Shown: positions 8,462 through 17,629 of the stretch, piece by piece | How positions within the stretch are numbered: the first letter of the stretch is position 1 | Layout: each line of letters begins with the position of its first letter | Source: Siculibacillus lacustris | GTDB taxonomy: Bacteria; Pseudomonadota; Alphaproteobacteria; Rhizobiales; Ancalomicrobiaceae | Direction: 5' to 3' | DNA: 64,000 nucleotides | NCBI RefSeq assembly: GCF_004328075.1 | Contig: NZ_SJFN01000010.1 | Location: 160,457-224,456 of the forward strand | Notes under the pieces: generated by a model | Databases searched by the model: none | What the model saw: the letters and a program-made list of their open reading frames with translations, nothing else | Told to the model about the DNA's origin: nothing | Program-made: the position numbers and the translations under genes

Positions 8462-9298
8462 TCACCCCGTCCGGGTCAGGAGCAGGCGCAGGGCCGAGAA
8501 ATTGGTGTGGAAATAACGGGGCCCGAGGCGGCGCGGCTCGAGGGCGGTGCGCCAGGCCCATTCCAGCCCGAGGTCCTGGAGCAGTCGCGGCGCGCGCGGC
8601 CGGCGTCCGGCGACGAAGTCGAACAGGCCGCCGGCGGTCTTGACCACGCCGACCCCGGTCAGGCGGTGGAGATTGCGCAGCGCGAAGTCCTGCTCCTTGG
8701 GCACGCCGAGGCCGAGCCACAGCACGTCGGGGGCGAAGTCGTTGACCAGATCGATGATCCGTTCCTCCTCGTCGCGGGCGAAATAGCCGTGGTGGCCGCG
8801 CACTTCCGGCGCGTCGGGATAGAGCCGGTTGAGGGTGGCGACGGCGTCGCGGTTGACGTCCGCCGTGGCGCCGAGCAGGAAGGAGCGGACGCCGTCGGTG
8901 GCCGCCCGTCCCATCACGTCGTGGATCAGATCGGTGGTGGCGACGCGCTCGGGCAGCGGCGTGTCGGTCAAGAGCCACGAGGCGAAGACCATCGGCATGC
9001 CGTCGGCATGGATCGCGTCGGCGGCGAGGAACTGGCGGCGCACCTCGGGATCGCGATCGCACAGCACCAGAACCTGGCCGTTGGCGGACGTCTGGAAGCT
9101 CGGGGGCATGGCCACGCCACGGCGCAACAGCGCCACTTCGACGATACGGCGCGCCGCCTCCGGCCGATCGACCACGGCGATCGGCAGGCCGCCGATGAGC
9201 ACGGACCGTTGGCTGCGAGCGAGTGGTGACGTCTCTGCGTGGTGGAGGCCGCTACCTCGAGGGTTGCGACCGACCACGGGAGTCGAATGTTTGTTCAT
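8462..9298 (-). CDS. WecG/TagA/CpsF-family glycosyltransferase
   Basis: 278 residues from the ATG at 9298, chosen because GGGAGAAG stands seven bases upstream; an in-frame ATG at 9367 would add 23 residues. The family (GT26) adds a sugar, often ManNAc(A) or glucose, to a polyprenyl-diphosphate-linked intermediate at the inner face of the membrane. Its signatures are present: ADAIHADGMPMVFASW, FLLGAT, and the DVLWLGLGVPKEQDF block followed by GVVKTAGGLFDFVAGRRPRAP. The C-terminal WAWRTALEPRRLGPRY is also typical. The actual sugar is unknown. It lies 91 bases downstream of the flippase gene in the same operon. Confidence 0.9.
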   Translation of the reverse strand: MNKHSTPVVGRNPRGSGLHHAETSPLARSQRSVLIGGLPIAVVDRPEAARRIVEVALLRRGVAMPPSFQTSANGQVLVLCDRDPEVRRQFLAADAIHADGMPMVFASWLLTDTPLPERVATTDLIHDVMGRAATDGVRSFLLGATADVNRDAVATLNRLYPDAPEVRGHHGYFARDEEERIIDLVNDFAPDVLWLGLGVPKEQDFALRNLHRLTGVGVVKTAGGLFDFVAGRRPRAPRLLQDLGLEWAWRTALEPRRLGPRYFHTNFSALRLLLTRTG

Positions 9299-9389
9299 CG
9301 ACGGGCTTCTCCCGCCGAGAACCCTAGCGTCACGCCCCGTCGAAGGAGTGAATCCGCAGCGATTCAAATTGGCATTTTAGCTGTAAACG

Positions 9390-10715
9390 TTAATCGCGAT
9401 CGGGCGAATTCATCGGCATTTTATGGAAGATCCCGAAGATGCTCGGATCGATGCCGATTTTTCGGATGCACACGACGGTGACGACGATCGCCAACGGGGC
9501 AACCGCGATCACCACGGCGATCGCCGCGCCGATCAGCCCGAAATTCGGCACCAATGCGACGAAGAGTCCCACCCGCACCACCAGGGCGACGGCGATCAGG
9601 CGCAGATAGAGCTGCTCGCGGCCGGTGGTCAGCATCAACAGCGGCCCGGGGCCGGCGAGGGTGCCGAAGGCGGTGACACCGGCGAGGATCGACAGGATCG
9701 TCGTCTGCTCGCGATAGGCCGCGCCGAACAGCGACAACAGCCAGCCGCCGCCGAACAGCACGCCGGCGAGGACCGCGGCGACCAGCACCAGGGCCAGCGC
9801 CATCACCCGGCTCATCAAGGCCTGGAGTTCGACGTGGCGGTCGGCGAAGTAGAGGGTCGAGATGCGCGAGGCGGTGTAGTTGTGCAGGCCGCTGGTCAGC
9901 ATCGTGAAGACGTTGGCGATGCGCACCGCCACGAACCAACCGGCCGAGACGCGCGGCCCGGCGAGCGCGCCGATCAGCACCACGTCGGCATATTGATTGG
10001 CCGCCTCGATCATCGCCGCGCTGGTCATGGTGGCGCCCAGTCGCGACCAGGCCGCGGCCAGATAGGTCGGGCGTGCGACGCGGACCGCGGCGGGCAGGCC
10101 GCGCCGCACCGCCACGGTCTGGGCGAGGAGCGCGACGATCTGGCCGACGGTTGCCACCGCGAAGAAGGTGGCGATCGAGGTGGTGCGACCGGCCAAGAGG
10201 CCGAGGCCGAGCACCAGCACCAGCGGCAGGCGCCAGGTCAGTTCGCGATGGGGTTCGGAATGGAGGATGCCGCGCACCGCCCGGGTCAGGCTCGAGGCGT
10301 AGAGCAGCAGCGTCTGGGTCACCAGGAAGGCGGCCGCCGCGGCGAGATCGGGGGCGGCGAGACGGCCGTCGACGAAGCCGGCCCAACCGACGAAGCCGGC
10401 GGCGGCGAGAAGCGCACCGCCGCTCGCCACTGCGAGGCCCCAGCGCAGGGCGCCGCGGGCGGTGCCCGGGGCCTGTTCGACGAACTCGCCCCAGGCGCGC
10501 AGGATCAGTGTCTCCTGTCCGAGCACCGCCAGGACGGCGAGGAAGGACACGACGTTGAACACGATCACCAGGAGGCCGAAGGCGGCGACGTCCATGGTGC
10601 GCGCGGCCAGCGCGAACATCACCAGAGCGGTGCCCGAGCCGGCGACCTTGACCGCCAGGGCGAGGCCGGCGCCGCGGATCGAGCGGTCGGCGAGGGCACG
10701 GGCGAGACGCGACAT
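9390..10715 (-). CDS. Polysaccharide flippase (Wzx/oligosaccharide translocase family)
   Basis: 441 residues, almost wholly hydrophobic, with about 12 predicted membrane segments and a short cytoplasmic start (MSRLARALADRSIRGAGLAL). Proteins of this kind flip undecaprenyl-linked oligosaccharide repeat units across the inner membrane. Supporting features are the AANQYADVVLIGALAGP segment near residue 245 and the small polar loops with basic residues between helices. The ATG shares bases with the stop of the GINT1-like gene (TGATG), showing translational coupling. The window gives no information on the repeat unit. Assignment rests on overall topology and locus context. Confidence 0.85.
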   Translation of the reverse strand: MSRLARALADRSIRGAGLALAVKVAGSGTALVMFALAARTMDVAAFGLLVIVFNVVSFLAVLAVLGQETLILRAWGEFVEQAPGTARGALRWGLAVASGGALLAAAGFVGWAGFVDGRLAAPDLAAAAAFLVTQTLLLYASSLTRAVRGILHSEPHRELTWRLPLVLVLGLGLLAGRTTSIATFFAVATVGQIVALLAQTVAVRRGLPAAVRVARPTYLAAAWSRLGATMTSAAMIEAANQYADVVLIGALAGPRVSAGWFVAVRIANVFTMLTSGLHNYTASRISTLYFADRHVELQALMSRVMALALVLVAAVLAGVLFGGGWLLSLFGAAYREQTTILSILAGVTAFGTLAGPGPLLMLTTGREQLYLRLIAVALVVRVGLFVALVPNFGLIGAAIAVVIAVAPLAIVVTVVCIRKIGIDPSIFGIFHKMPMNSPDRD

Positions 10716-12238
10716 CACGGTTCGCCTCGCGGGCGGGTCCGCGCCTCGACCACGCGGGCGAGCAGGCGGGAGCGCGGCCGCAGCACCGAGCCGTCGATCA
10801 CCTCGAGGCGGCCGACCCGGTTGAGGGTGTGGAGGCGACGGCCGGGCCAGCGCCGGCCGGGACGCAGCACGGCGCGGACCTCCTGGCGGAAATCGTCGTC
10901 GTCGAGCCGGGTGATCTCGGCCAGCACCAGGGCGCCGCCGTAGCCGTCGCTGCAATCCTGGGCGGGGCGGAACAGCCGGTCGCCGCGGCGGAACACCGCG
11001 CCGGCCGGACGCGCCTGGGTGCGATCGACCAGCGGCGCCTCGACCGCGTGCGGCCGCCAGGGGCCGAAGGGTGAGGGGGCGACGTGGATCGACAGGGTGT
11101 CGGACCAGCCGCCGCCGCCGTCGCGCGCCGTGCCGAACATCCACCAGCGGCCGGCGTGTTCGAAGATCGTGGCGTCGGACAGGACCAGATCGTCGAGCAG
11201 CGTCGCCACCCGTTCCCAGCGGTCGGGGAAGGCGGTGCAGCGGTAGAGCGCGACGTCGCGGGCGCCGGTGCTCTCGGGGATCATCCACAGCGCGCCGTCA
11301 TGGGCGAAGACGAAGGGGTAGGAGAGGTGCCAGGGCTCTTGGAGCACCGGTCGGGCGGGGCCGCTGGGGCCGCGCGCGTCGAAGGGGATCGCCGAGACGA
11401 CGCCGCGGCCGAGGCGGTGGTCGAGGTCTTCGACGAACAGCGCGGTGCGGCCCTCCCAGGTGGCGACGAAGGGATCGGCGTAGAAGCGCGGGCCGGGATC
11501 GGCGAGGACCTGAAACAGCGGGCCGGAGAGATCGCCGGTCTCGGCGATGCCCGGGCCGTCGTGGAGGCGCCAGCCGACCCGCCAATGGGGGGCGTGGCAG
11601 CACAGGCGATAGACGCTGCGCACCAGCGTCGCGGCCAAGGTCTGGGCCAAGGCGCGGCCCGCGGAGCGGGCGAGGCCGCGGGCGGGCGCGAAAATCGCCG
11701 GCGGGATCGGGCGGGCGCGGCCGGCGGCGACGGCGCCGACATGGGCGAGGACCAGGGTCGCGACCCGAGCGCCGACCGCTTCGATCCCACCGCGCAGGCC
11801 GGCCGCCGCCTCGAGCGAGGGCAGGCCGCGTTCGACCACGGCGCCGGCGGTGTCGACGATCTCGATCAGCGGGGTCGATCCGGCGGTGAGCGCGGCGATC
11901 GCCGCATCTTCGCCGGGAAGGCCGTCGGCGTGGAGGACCAGCCGGTTTGCCGGGCCGGGCTCCGGCGGCGCTCTGGTCAGATCGAGGGTCAGGTCGGGGG
12001 CGAAGTCGGCGTCGGGCGGCGGCGCGATGGTCGTCGGCGCAACCCGGTCGGCGCCGCTCGGCCGCAGGCGGCCGACCAGCAGGCGCTCGAGCTCGAGCAC
12101 TTCGGCGAGGAGCGCCGGCGGCGGTGGTGCGGTGACGCCCTCGCAACGCACGAGGTGGCCGCGCGCGATCAGCGACGCGGCGAGGTCGGCCATCCAACGG
12201 CGCGGGCGGGCGGTTTCGACGATCAGCAGCAGCTTCAT
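10715..12238 (-). CDS. GINT1-like glycosyl transfer/propeller protein of polysaccharide synthesis
   Basis: 507 residues. Residues 1-200 look like a formyltransferase/glycosyltransferase-like lead domain (MKLLLIVET start). Residues 215-490 resemble the five-bladed propeller region of the glucosamine inositolphosphorylceramide transferase (GINT1) family, related to GH32/GH43 propellers: HWRVGWR, FYADPFV, LFVEDLD, HLSYPFVFAHDGALWMIPES, ATIFEHAGRWWMFGT, and RPAQDCSDGYGGAL. The propeller contains acidic residues in ADPF and EDLD, as in those families. Whether it transfers a sugar or binds the polymer is unknown. It is coupled at both ends by ATGA/TGATG overlaps to the GT4 and flippase genes. Confidence 0.72.
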   Translation of the reverse strand: MKLLLIVETARPRRWMADLAASLIARGHLVRCEGVTAPPPPALLAEVLELERLLVGRLRPSGADRVAPTTIAPPPDADFAPDLTLDLTRAPPEPGPANRLVLHADGLPGEDAAIAALTAGSTPLIEIVDTAGAVVERGLPSLEAAAGLRGGIEAVGARVATLVLAHVGAVAAGRARPIPPAIFAPARGLARSAGRALAQTLAATLVRSVYRLCCHAPHWRVGWRLHDGPGIAETGDLSGPLFQVLADPGPRFYADPFVATWEGRTALFVEDLDHRLGRGVVSAIPFDARGPSGPARPVLQEPWHLSYPFVFAHDGALWMIPESTGARDVALYRCTAFPDRWERVATLLDDLVLSDATIFEHAGRWWMFGTARDGGGGWSDTLSIHVAPSPFGPWRPHAVEAPLVDRTQARPAGAVFRRGDRLFRPAQDCSDGYGGALVLAEITRLDDDDFRQEVRAVLRPGRRWPGRRLHTLNRVGRLEVIDGSVLRPRSRLLARVVEARTRPRGEP

Positions 12239-13392
12239 CGCATCCCCCCTCCGGTCACGTCATCGATCAGGCGGGCGTAGGCGTCGACCATCGCATCGAG
12301 CGAGAAGCGCCGATCGAGCCCGGCGCCGGCGCGGCGGAGGTCGGCGGCGAGCCCCGGATCGGCGAAGATCCGGTCGACCGCCGCGGCGAAGGCGGCGCCG
12401 TCGGTCGGGTCGACGAACAGCGCGGCGGCGGCGCCGTCGCAGGCCAGCACTTCGCGCAGCACCGGCAGGTCGGCGGCGACCACCGGAATGCCGGCCTGGG
12501 CGGCTTCGACCCCGGCGAGGCCGAAGGTCTCGGCGGCGGTGGGGAAGACGAAGACGTCGAGGGCGGCGAGGAAATCGCCGACTCGGGTCGGTTGCAGCTC
12601 GCCGACGAAATGGACGCGGGCCGCGACGCCGAGCTCGTGGGCGAAGCCGGTCAGGCGGGCGAGGTCGGGGCCCTGGCCGGCCAGCGCGAGATGGCGGTCG
12701 GGCATGCGGGCGAGGAGACGCACCGCGGCGTCGAGGCGCTTGGTCGGATGGAGCCGGGCGGCGCAGCCGAGGAGCTCGACGTCCTGCGGCAGATCGAGGC
12801 GGCGGCGGGCCTCGGCGCGGTCGAGCGGGCTCTTCTTGCGCTCGAAGCCGTGGGGGATCGCCACGATGCGGGCGCGGTAGGCGGCGGGATGGCCGGCATA
12901 GAGCCGCGCCGTCTCGTCGGAATTGACGGTGATCCGGTCGTAGAGGCCGAAGCGGCCGAGCGCGCGGTCGACGATGCGCAAAGGGCCGTTGGTGACCTCG
13001 GTCGCCGAGACCTGATTGGCGACGATCGCCGGGACGCCGGCGAGTCGCGACAGGGGGGCGCCGAGGACATTGCCCCAGTGCTGGAAGGTCAGGACCACGT
13101 CGGGGGCGATGCGGGCGATGCGGCGGCGGGTCTCGACCAGGAAACGGGCGAAGGCCAGCGGATTGCCGGGCCGTGCGGCGACGCAGACCTCGACGTCGCC
13201 GAGATCGGTGGCTCCCCCGGTGCGGCTGTAGAAGAACAGATGGCGCACCGCGTGGCCGCGGCGGGCGAGGCCGGCGCCGACCAGACGGGAGATCTCCTGG
13301 GCGCCGGCGTTCTCCGCCTGGGTCTGGATCATCAGCACGGTCCGCGGGCGGGCGGCCGGCGGGCTCGCCGGGGTGTCGGGCGTGTCGGCCAT
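12235..13392 (-). CDS. GT4-family glycosyltransferase
   Basis: 385 residues, the standard GT-B length. The N-terminal domain has the QAENAGAQEISRLVGAGLARRGH acceptor-side pattern; the C-terminal donor-binding domain has GCAARLHPTKRLDAAVRLLA, ALAGQGPDLARL, and VFVFPTAAETFGLAGVEAAQAGIPVVA, where the E-x7-E motif contacts a nucleotide sugar. It acts in the cytoplasm, adding one sugar to the lipid-linked repeat unit. The ATG overlaps the stop of the polymerase gene (TGATG) and its own stop overlaps the next ATG. The sugar is not predictable. Confidence 0.9.
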   Translation of the reverse strand: MADTPDTPASPPAARPRTVLMIQTQAENAGAQEISRLVGAGLARRGHAVRHLFFYSRTGGATDLGDVEVCVAARPGNPLAFARFLVETRRRIARIAPDVVLTFQHWGNVLGAPLSRLAGVPAIVANQVSATEVTNGPLRIVDRALGRFGLYDRITVNSDETARLYAGHPAAYRARIVAIPHGFERKKSPLDRAEARRRLDLPQDVELLGCAARLHPTKRLDAAVRLLARMPDRHLALAGQGPDLARLTGFAHELGVAARVHFVGELQPTRVGDFLAALDVFVFPTAAETFGLAGVEAAQAGIPVVAADLPVLREVLACDGAAAALFVDPTDGAAFAAAVDRIFADPGLAADLRRAGAGLDRRFSLDAMVDAYARLIDDVTGGGMR

Positions 13393-14927
13393 CAGGTCCT
13401 CTCGACGGCGAGGGCGGCGGGCGCCGGTTCGGGACGGCGTTCGGCGGATCCGATCACCAGACCGGTGAAGGCCAGGACCAGGCCGAGGGCGAGCGGCGAG
13501 AAGAGCGCCTCCTCCTGGAACAGGCCGTTGACCACCACGATCAGCGTGGCGAAGGCGGCGAGGCCCTGGTGGAGGTTGCCGGAGCGGGCGTAGAGACGCC
13601 AGGCCCGCGCGGCGATCGCCAGATAATGGGCGAGAACCAGCAGGCCGGCGACCCCCATCTGCCACAACAGCACGCCGATCGCACTCTCCACCGCGCCGTC
13701 GAAACTGCCGGCCTCCTGGGCCTTCGACCATTCCGCCATGGTGATGGCGCCGGCGAGGTTGCCGCCCGAGCCGATGCCGTGGCCGAGCGGCAGGGCGACG
13801 AAGCCCTTGAGCCCGCCCATCAGACCGATCACGTGGTAGTCGCCGCCGGCGAGCCCGGTGACGATCATCGCCGCGACATAGATCACCAATACCGCCAGCA
13901 GCACCGGCAAGGTCCGCGCGGCGCCGATCGCCCGCGAGCCGACCCAGGCGGCGACGACCAGCAGCAAGAGCGCCATCGCGCCCTTGACCGAGGCCAGCAC
14001 CAGCAGCGGCGCGGAAAGCGCCGCGAACAGCGGCCGGCCGGCGGCGATCAGGTAGAGCGCCAGGAAGGCCAGGGCATAGCCGAAGGCGATGGCGTGGATG
14101 TTCGGCCCGTGCAGGCGCATCACTTCGATACCGTCGAAATAGGGGGTGTTGAACAGGTTGATACGGAAATAGTCCTCGATGTCGCGATAGACGAAGCCGG
14201 TCTGGGCGAGCACGTCCTCCCAATAGCCCGAGCTGCGCATGCCGGCGGCGTTGAACTCCCAATAGCCGTCGCCGTTGGTCAGCGCCAGCCAGCTGCGCCG
14301 CGACAGCATCTCGAGCCAGCCGCAGGCGAAGACCATGCCCGCATAGACCACGATCATCCGGCCGACGTCGAGGCGGGCGCGGGCGGCGGTGAGCAGGCAG
14401 ATGTGGAACAGCAGCAGCGGCGTGACGATGTTGCGGGTGTAGACGATGGTCGCCGAGCCGTTGGCCGGCAGACCGAGGGCGGCGAAGGCGCCGATCACCG
14501 CGAACAGCCCGAGGCCCTGGAAGATCAGGCGGCGGATCGCCGGCGAATGCGCGGCGGGGGCGCGTAGAAAATCGACGATCAACACCGCCCAGACCACCAC
14601 GGTCTCGAGAAAGGTGTAGCCGCGGATGAAGGTGAAGACGTCGGCATCGGGGATCAGCGGCGACAACAGCGACACGAACAGGTTCTGGAACATCATCGCG
14701 AAGATCAGCACCGCCGGCACGAAGCGCCAGAGGTGGTTGGCGAGGAGGAAGGCGAGGATCACGGCGAGCGGCACGCCGATCAGCGGCGACACCAGTTGGG
14801 CGAGCATCGGCGCGGCGGTGACGCCGCAGGCCAGGGCCAAGGTCGCCGCGACCGAGCCGAAGGCGACCGGGGCGGTGGCCCTGCCGTCGGCGGGCGGTGC
14901 GCCGAGGCGCGGGGCGGCGGCGTCCAT
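13392..14927 (-). CDS. O-antigen ligase/Wzy-like polymerase membrane protein
   Basis: 511 residues, start fixed by a strong GAGGAGG seven bases before the ATG at 14927. It has some 11-13 hydrophobic segments and one long hydrophilic loop (residues about 230-290), the layout of Wzy polymerases and O-antigen ligases. The late stretch GLMGGLKGFVALPLGHGIGSGGNL resembles the GxGxG-type C-terminal motif of the Wzy/WaaL family. It probably polymerises exopolysaccharide repeat units at the periplasmic face. First gene of the leftward operon; a 185-base divergent gap separates it from the chain-length gene and should contain both promoters. Confidence 0.8.
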   Translation of the reverse strand: MDAAAPRLGAPPADGRATAPVAFGSVAATLALACGVTAAPMLAQLVSPLIGVPLAVILAFLLANHLWRFVPAVLIFAMMFQNLFVSLLSPLIPDADVFTFIRGYTFLETVVVWAVLIVDFLRAPAAHSPAIRRLIFQGLGLFAVIGAFAALGLPANGSATIVYTRNIVTPLLLFHICLLTAARARLDVGRMIVVYAGMVFACGWLEMLSRRSWLALTNGDGYWEFNAAGMRSSGYWEDVLAQTGFVYRDIEDYFRINLFNTPYFDGIEVMRLHGPNIHAIAFGYALAFLALYLIAAGRPLFAALSAPLLVLASVKGAMALLLLVVAAWVGSRAIGAARTLPVLLAVLVIYVAAMIVTGLAGGDYHVIGLMGGLKGFVALPLGHGIGSGGNLAGAITMAEWSKAQEAGSFDGAVESAIGVLLWQMGVAGLLVLAHYLAIAARAWRLYARSGNLHQGLAAFATLIVVVNGLFQEEALFSPLALGLVLAFTGLVIGSAERRPEPAPAALAVERT

Positions 14928-15112
14928 CCGGTCCTCCTCGCGAGGGTCGTTGCGCGGGCGGTTGCGTCTCTTTCCTGATACCGCCGAAGTCGTAAGCAAG
15001 GGTTAACCAAGATCGCGCTTGATGGAGCGTGGCGCATGCCGGCGACGAGCGACCGGCCGCGCCTCGCGGCGGCACCTCGGGGGCGACGCCGCCGACCCAT
15101 CGAAGGACTGCC

Positions 15113-17515
15113 ATGGCATCGGCTGGATCGGGGCTGGACTGGGAGGAACCGGGCGGTCGCGCGGCGGCCCCCGTCGTGCGCCTGCCCGGGCTGATCGATC
15201 TCACCGGCGTGGCCGCGGCACTCGCCGCCCGCTGGCCGTCGATCCTGATCGCCACGATCCTCGGGGCGGCGGTGGCGGTCGGCGTCTGGACGGTGTGGCC
15301 GGCGAAATACACCGCCACCGCCCTGATCATGATCGACCCGCGCACCGCTCGGGCGACATCGACCGACGAGGTTCTGCCCGGGATCGGCGGCGACGGCATG
15401 GCGATCGCCAGCCTCGCCGAGATCGCCACCTCGGACGGCGTGCTGATTCCGCTGATCGAGAGCGCCAAGCTCGCGGCGATGCCCGACCTCGCCGGGGCGT
15501 CGAGTGCGTCGGCGGATGTCGCCGCCACGCTCCGGCGCGGGCTGAAGGTCGCCCGGCGCGGCCTGACCTATGTGATCGAAGTGTCGATGACCGCCCGCAG
15601 CGCCGCCGGCGCGGCGCAGATCGCCAATCTGGTGGCCACCGACATCGTGCGCCGCCAGAGCGCGACGCGGATCGAGGCCTCGACCGGCGTGTCGGGGGCG
15701 CTCGGGGCGCGGCTCGCCGATCTGCGCGCCGCGGCGCTGGCCTCTGAACGGGCGGTCGCCGATTATCGCCAGGCCCACGGACTGCTCGATGCCGGGGCGG
15801 ACGCCAGCGTCGGGCAACGGCGGTTGTCGGCGCTGACCCAGCAGGCGACGGCGCTGCGTGGCCGCCTCGAGGAGGCGCGGGCGCGGTTCGAGGAATTGAA
15901 GCGGGCACGGTCCCAGGACGTCGGCGGCTCGGCCTCGCCGCGCTCGGACCTGCTCTCCGGGCTCAGGGCGCAGTTCGCCGAGGAGACGCGGCAGTCGGCG
16001 GAGGCGACGCGGGTGTTCGGGCCGCGGCATCCCCGCGTCGAAGCGGCGCAGCAGCGCCTCGCCACGCTCTCCGGCCAGATCCGCGCCGAGACCGATCGGC
16101 TGGTCGAACAGGCGCGCACCGAACTCGACACCCTGTCGAAGCAGACGGCGGCGGCGGAACTGGAACTCACCACGCGCACCCGTGACGAATTGGCGCTCGA
16201 CCAGGACGAGGTCGGACTGCGCGACCTGATCCGCCGCGCCCAGAGCGACCGTCAGATCTACGAGCAGTTCCTCACCCGCCAGAAGGCGACGCAGGAGCAG
16301 CCGGCGCTCACCCGTCCCGACACCGAGATCGTCTCGCCGGCGCTGCCGCCGGCCAAGTCCGACAAGCCGAGCCCGATCGTCGTGGCGGTGGTCGGGGCGA
16401 TGATCGGGCTGCTGGCCGGCGGAGTCCGGGCCGTGGGCCGCGGACCCAAGGCCCCGGTGCCGGCGCGGTTCGCGCCGCTCGGCGTGCTGCGCCGCGTCCG
16501 GGTGGCGGATCTGGTGCACCACGAGGAGGCCCCGGCGCTGTCGGTCGCCGCAGCGGCGATCCCCGTGGCCGCGCCCTCCGTGACGCCGGTGGCGATCGCT
16601 CCGCCCGCGGTGGTCGCTCCCTCTGCTGTGGTCCCTCCGCCCGCGGTGGTCGCGACGCCCCAGATTCCTGCGGCGGCGGAAGCCCCGATCGTCCTTCCGG
16701 TACCGGCCCCGTCCGAACCGATCGCACCAGCGCCGGCCGCACCGGCCGAAATCCCGATCGCTCCGGCCGCGGTGGTCGCCCGGCCGTCGCCGGCGATCGT
16801 CGTGCCGCCGCCCGTGCCGTCCCGCCTCGACGCGGCGACGATCTTCGCCACGCTCGGGTTGCCGGTGGTCGCCGACGTGCCGACGCTGGTGGGATCGGCG
16901 GAGGACGCCACCGATATCGACGTCGATCTCGACGTGGTCGATGCGCGCGGGGCGATCGCCGGATTCGCCGCGACCTTCCTCGCCCATCTGCCGACCGACG
17001 CAGGCACCGCGCTGATCGTCACCGCGGCGACCGGGGCGATCGGCCGCACCACGCTGGCCCTGGCGATCGCCCGTGCGGCGGAAGCTGCGGGGCTGGCCAC
17101 GCTGATCGTCACCGACCACGACGGCGACGGCGCCCTCGATCCGTCGTTGCGCGACCTCCTCGACGGCGCCGCCGATCTCGACCGCGATCCGCCCGCCGAG
17201 ACCTACGACCGGGTCAGCGTCGCCGCCTTCGACGGCCGACCCGCCGGCTTCTGGTCGGTGGCCGCGGATCCGGGCTTTCCGGAACTGATCGCCGATCTCT
17301 GCCGGATGTGGGATCTGGTGGTGCTCGACTGTCCGGCGCCGGCCACCCTGGCGCAGTCGCTGAGCGTGGCGGCGGTCGATGCGGTGCCCGCGGTGTTGGT
17401 GATCGCCGATCCCGCGCGCACCTCGCCCGAGGCCCTGTCGGCGGCGACGCAGGTGTGGCGGCGCGACGACCGGCGGCTGGTGATGGTTGCCCTGAACCGG
17501 CCCGGCGGCGATTGA
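15113..17515 (+). CDS. Wzc-like polysaccharide co-polymerase with degenerate kinase domain
   Basis: 800 residues from the ATG at 15113 (GAAGGA seven bases upstream). Order: short cytoplasmic start, membrane segment near 45-65, Wzz-type periplasmic domain (YTATALIMIDPR), long coiled coil (about 210-410, with FGPRHPRVEAAQQRLATL), PALTRPDTEIVSPALPP proline motif, second membrane segment near 425, a 150-residue Ala/Pro linker, then a P-loop-like domain. There, the Walker A position reads TAATGAIGRTT, without the invariant Lys, and no tyrosine-rich tail follows; VVLDCPAP stands at Walker B. It should set chain length and help export, but tyrosine-kinase activity is doubtful. Confidence 0.85.
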   Translation: MASAGSGLDWEEPGGRAAAPVVRLPGLIDLTGVAAALAARWPSILIATILGAAVAVGVWTVWPAKYTATALIMIDPRTARATSTDEVLPGIGGDGMAIASLAEIATSDGVLIPLIESAKLAAMPDLAGASSASADVAATLRRGLKVARRGLTYVIEVSMTARSAAGAAQIANLVATDIVRRQSATRIEASTGVSGALGARLADLRAAALASERAVADYRQAHGLLDAGADASVGQRRLSALTQQATALRGRLEEARARFEELKRARSQDVGGSASPRSDLLSGLRAQFAEETRQSAEATRVFGPRHPRVEAAQQRLATLSGQIRAETDRLVEQARTELDTLSKQTAAAELELTTRTRDELALDQDEVGLRDLIRRAQSDRQIYEQFLTRQKATQEQPALTRPDTEIVSPALPPAKSDKPSPIVVAVVGAMIGLLAGGVRAVGRGPKAPVPARFAPLGVLRRVRVADLVHHEEAPALSVAAAAIPVAAPSVTPVAIAPPAVVAPSAVVPPPAVVATPQIPAAAEAPIVLPVPAPSEPIAPAPAAPAEIPIAPAAVVARPSPAIVVPPPVPSRLDAATIFATLGLPVVADVPTLVGSAEDATDIDVDLDVVDARGAIAGFAATFLAHLPTDAGTALIVTAATGAIGRTTLALAIARAAEAAGLATLIVTDHDGDGALDPSLRDLLDGAADLDRDPPAETYDRVSVAAFDGRPAGFWSVAADPGFPELIADLCRMWDLVVLDCPAPATLAQSLSVAAVDAVPAVLVIADPARTSPEALSAATQVWRRDDRRLVMVALNRPGGD

Positions 17516-17629
17516 CGTCGGTTTGATCGTCGGGAGGCCGGCGGTGGCTGGCTCGGCGCGTGGGATGGCCTATGGTGGTGCGGTGTCGTTCCTCCCGCTT
17601 CCCGTCGGCCGACCCGAAAGGACTCTGCG

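Noticed and set aside
13393..15528. Upstream extension of the GT4 gene's frame through the polymerase gene
   Set aside because: The frame stays open by composition only; the glycosyltransferase starts at 13392 and the intervening part is out of frame with the real polymerase gene.
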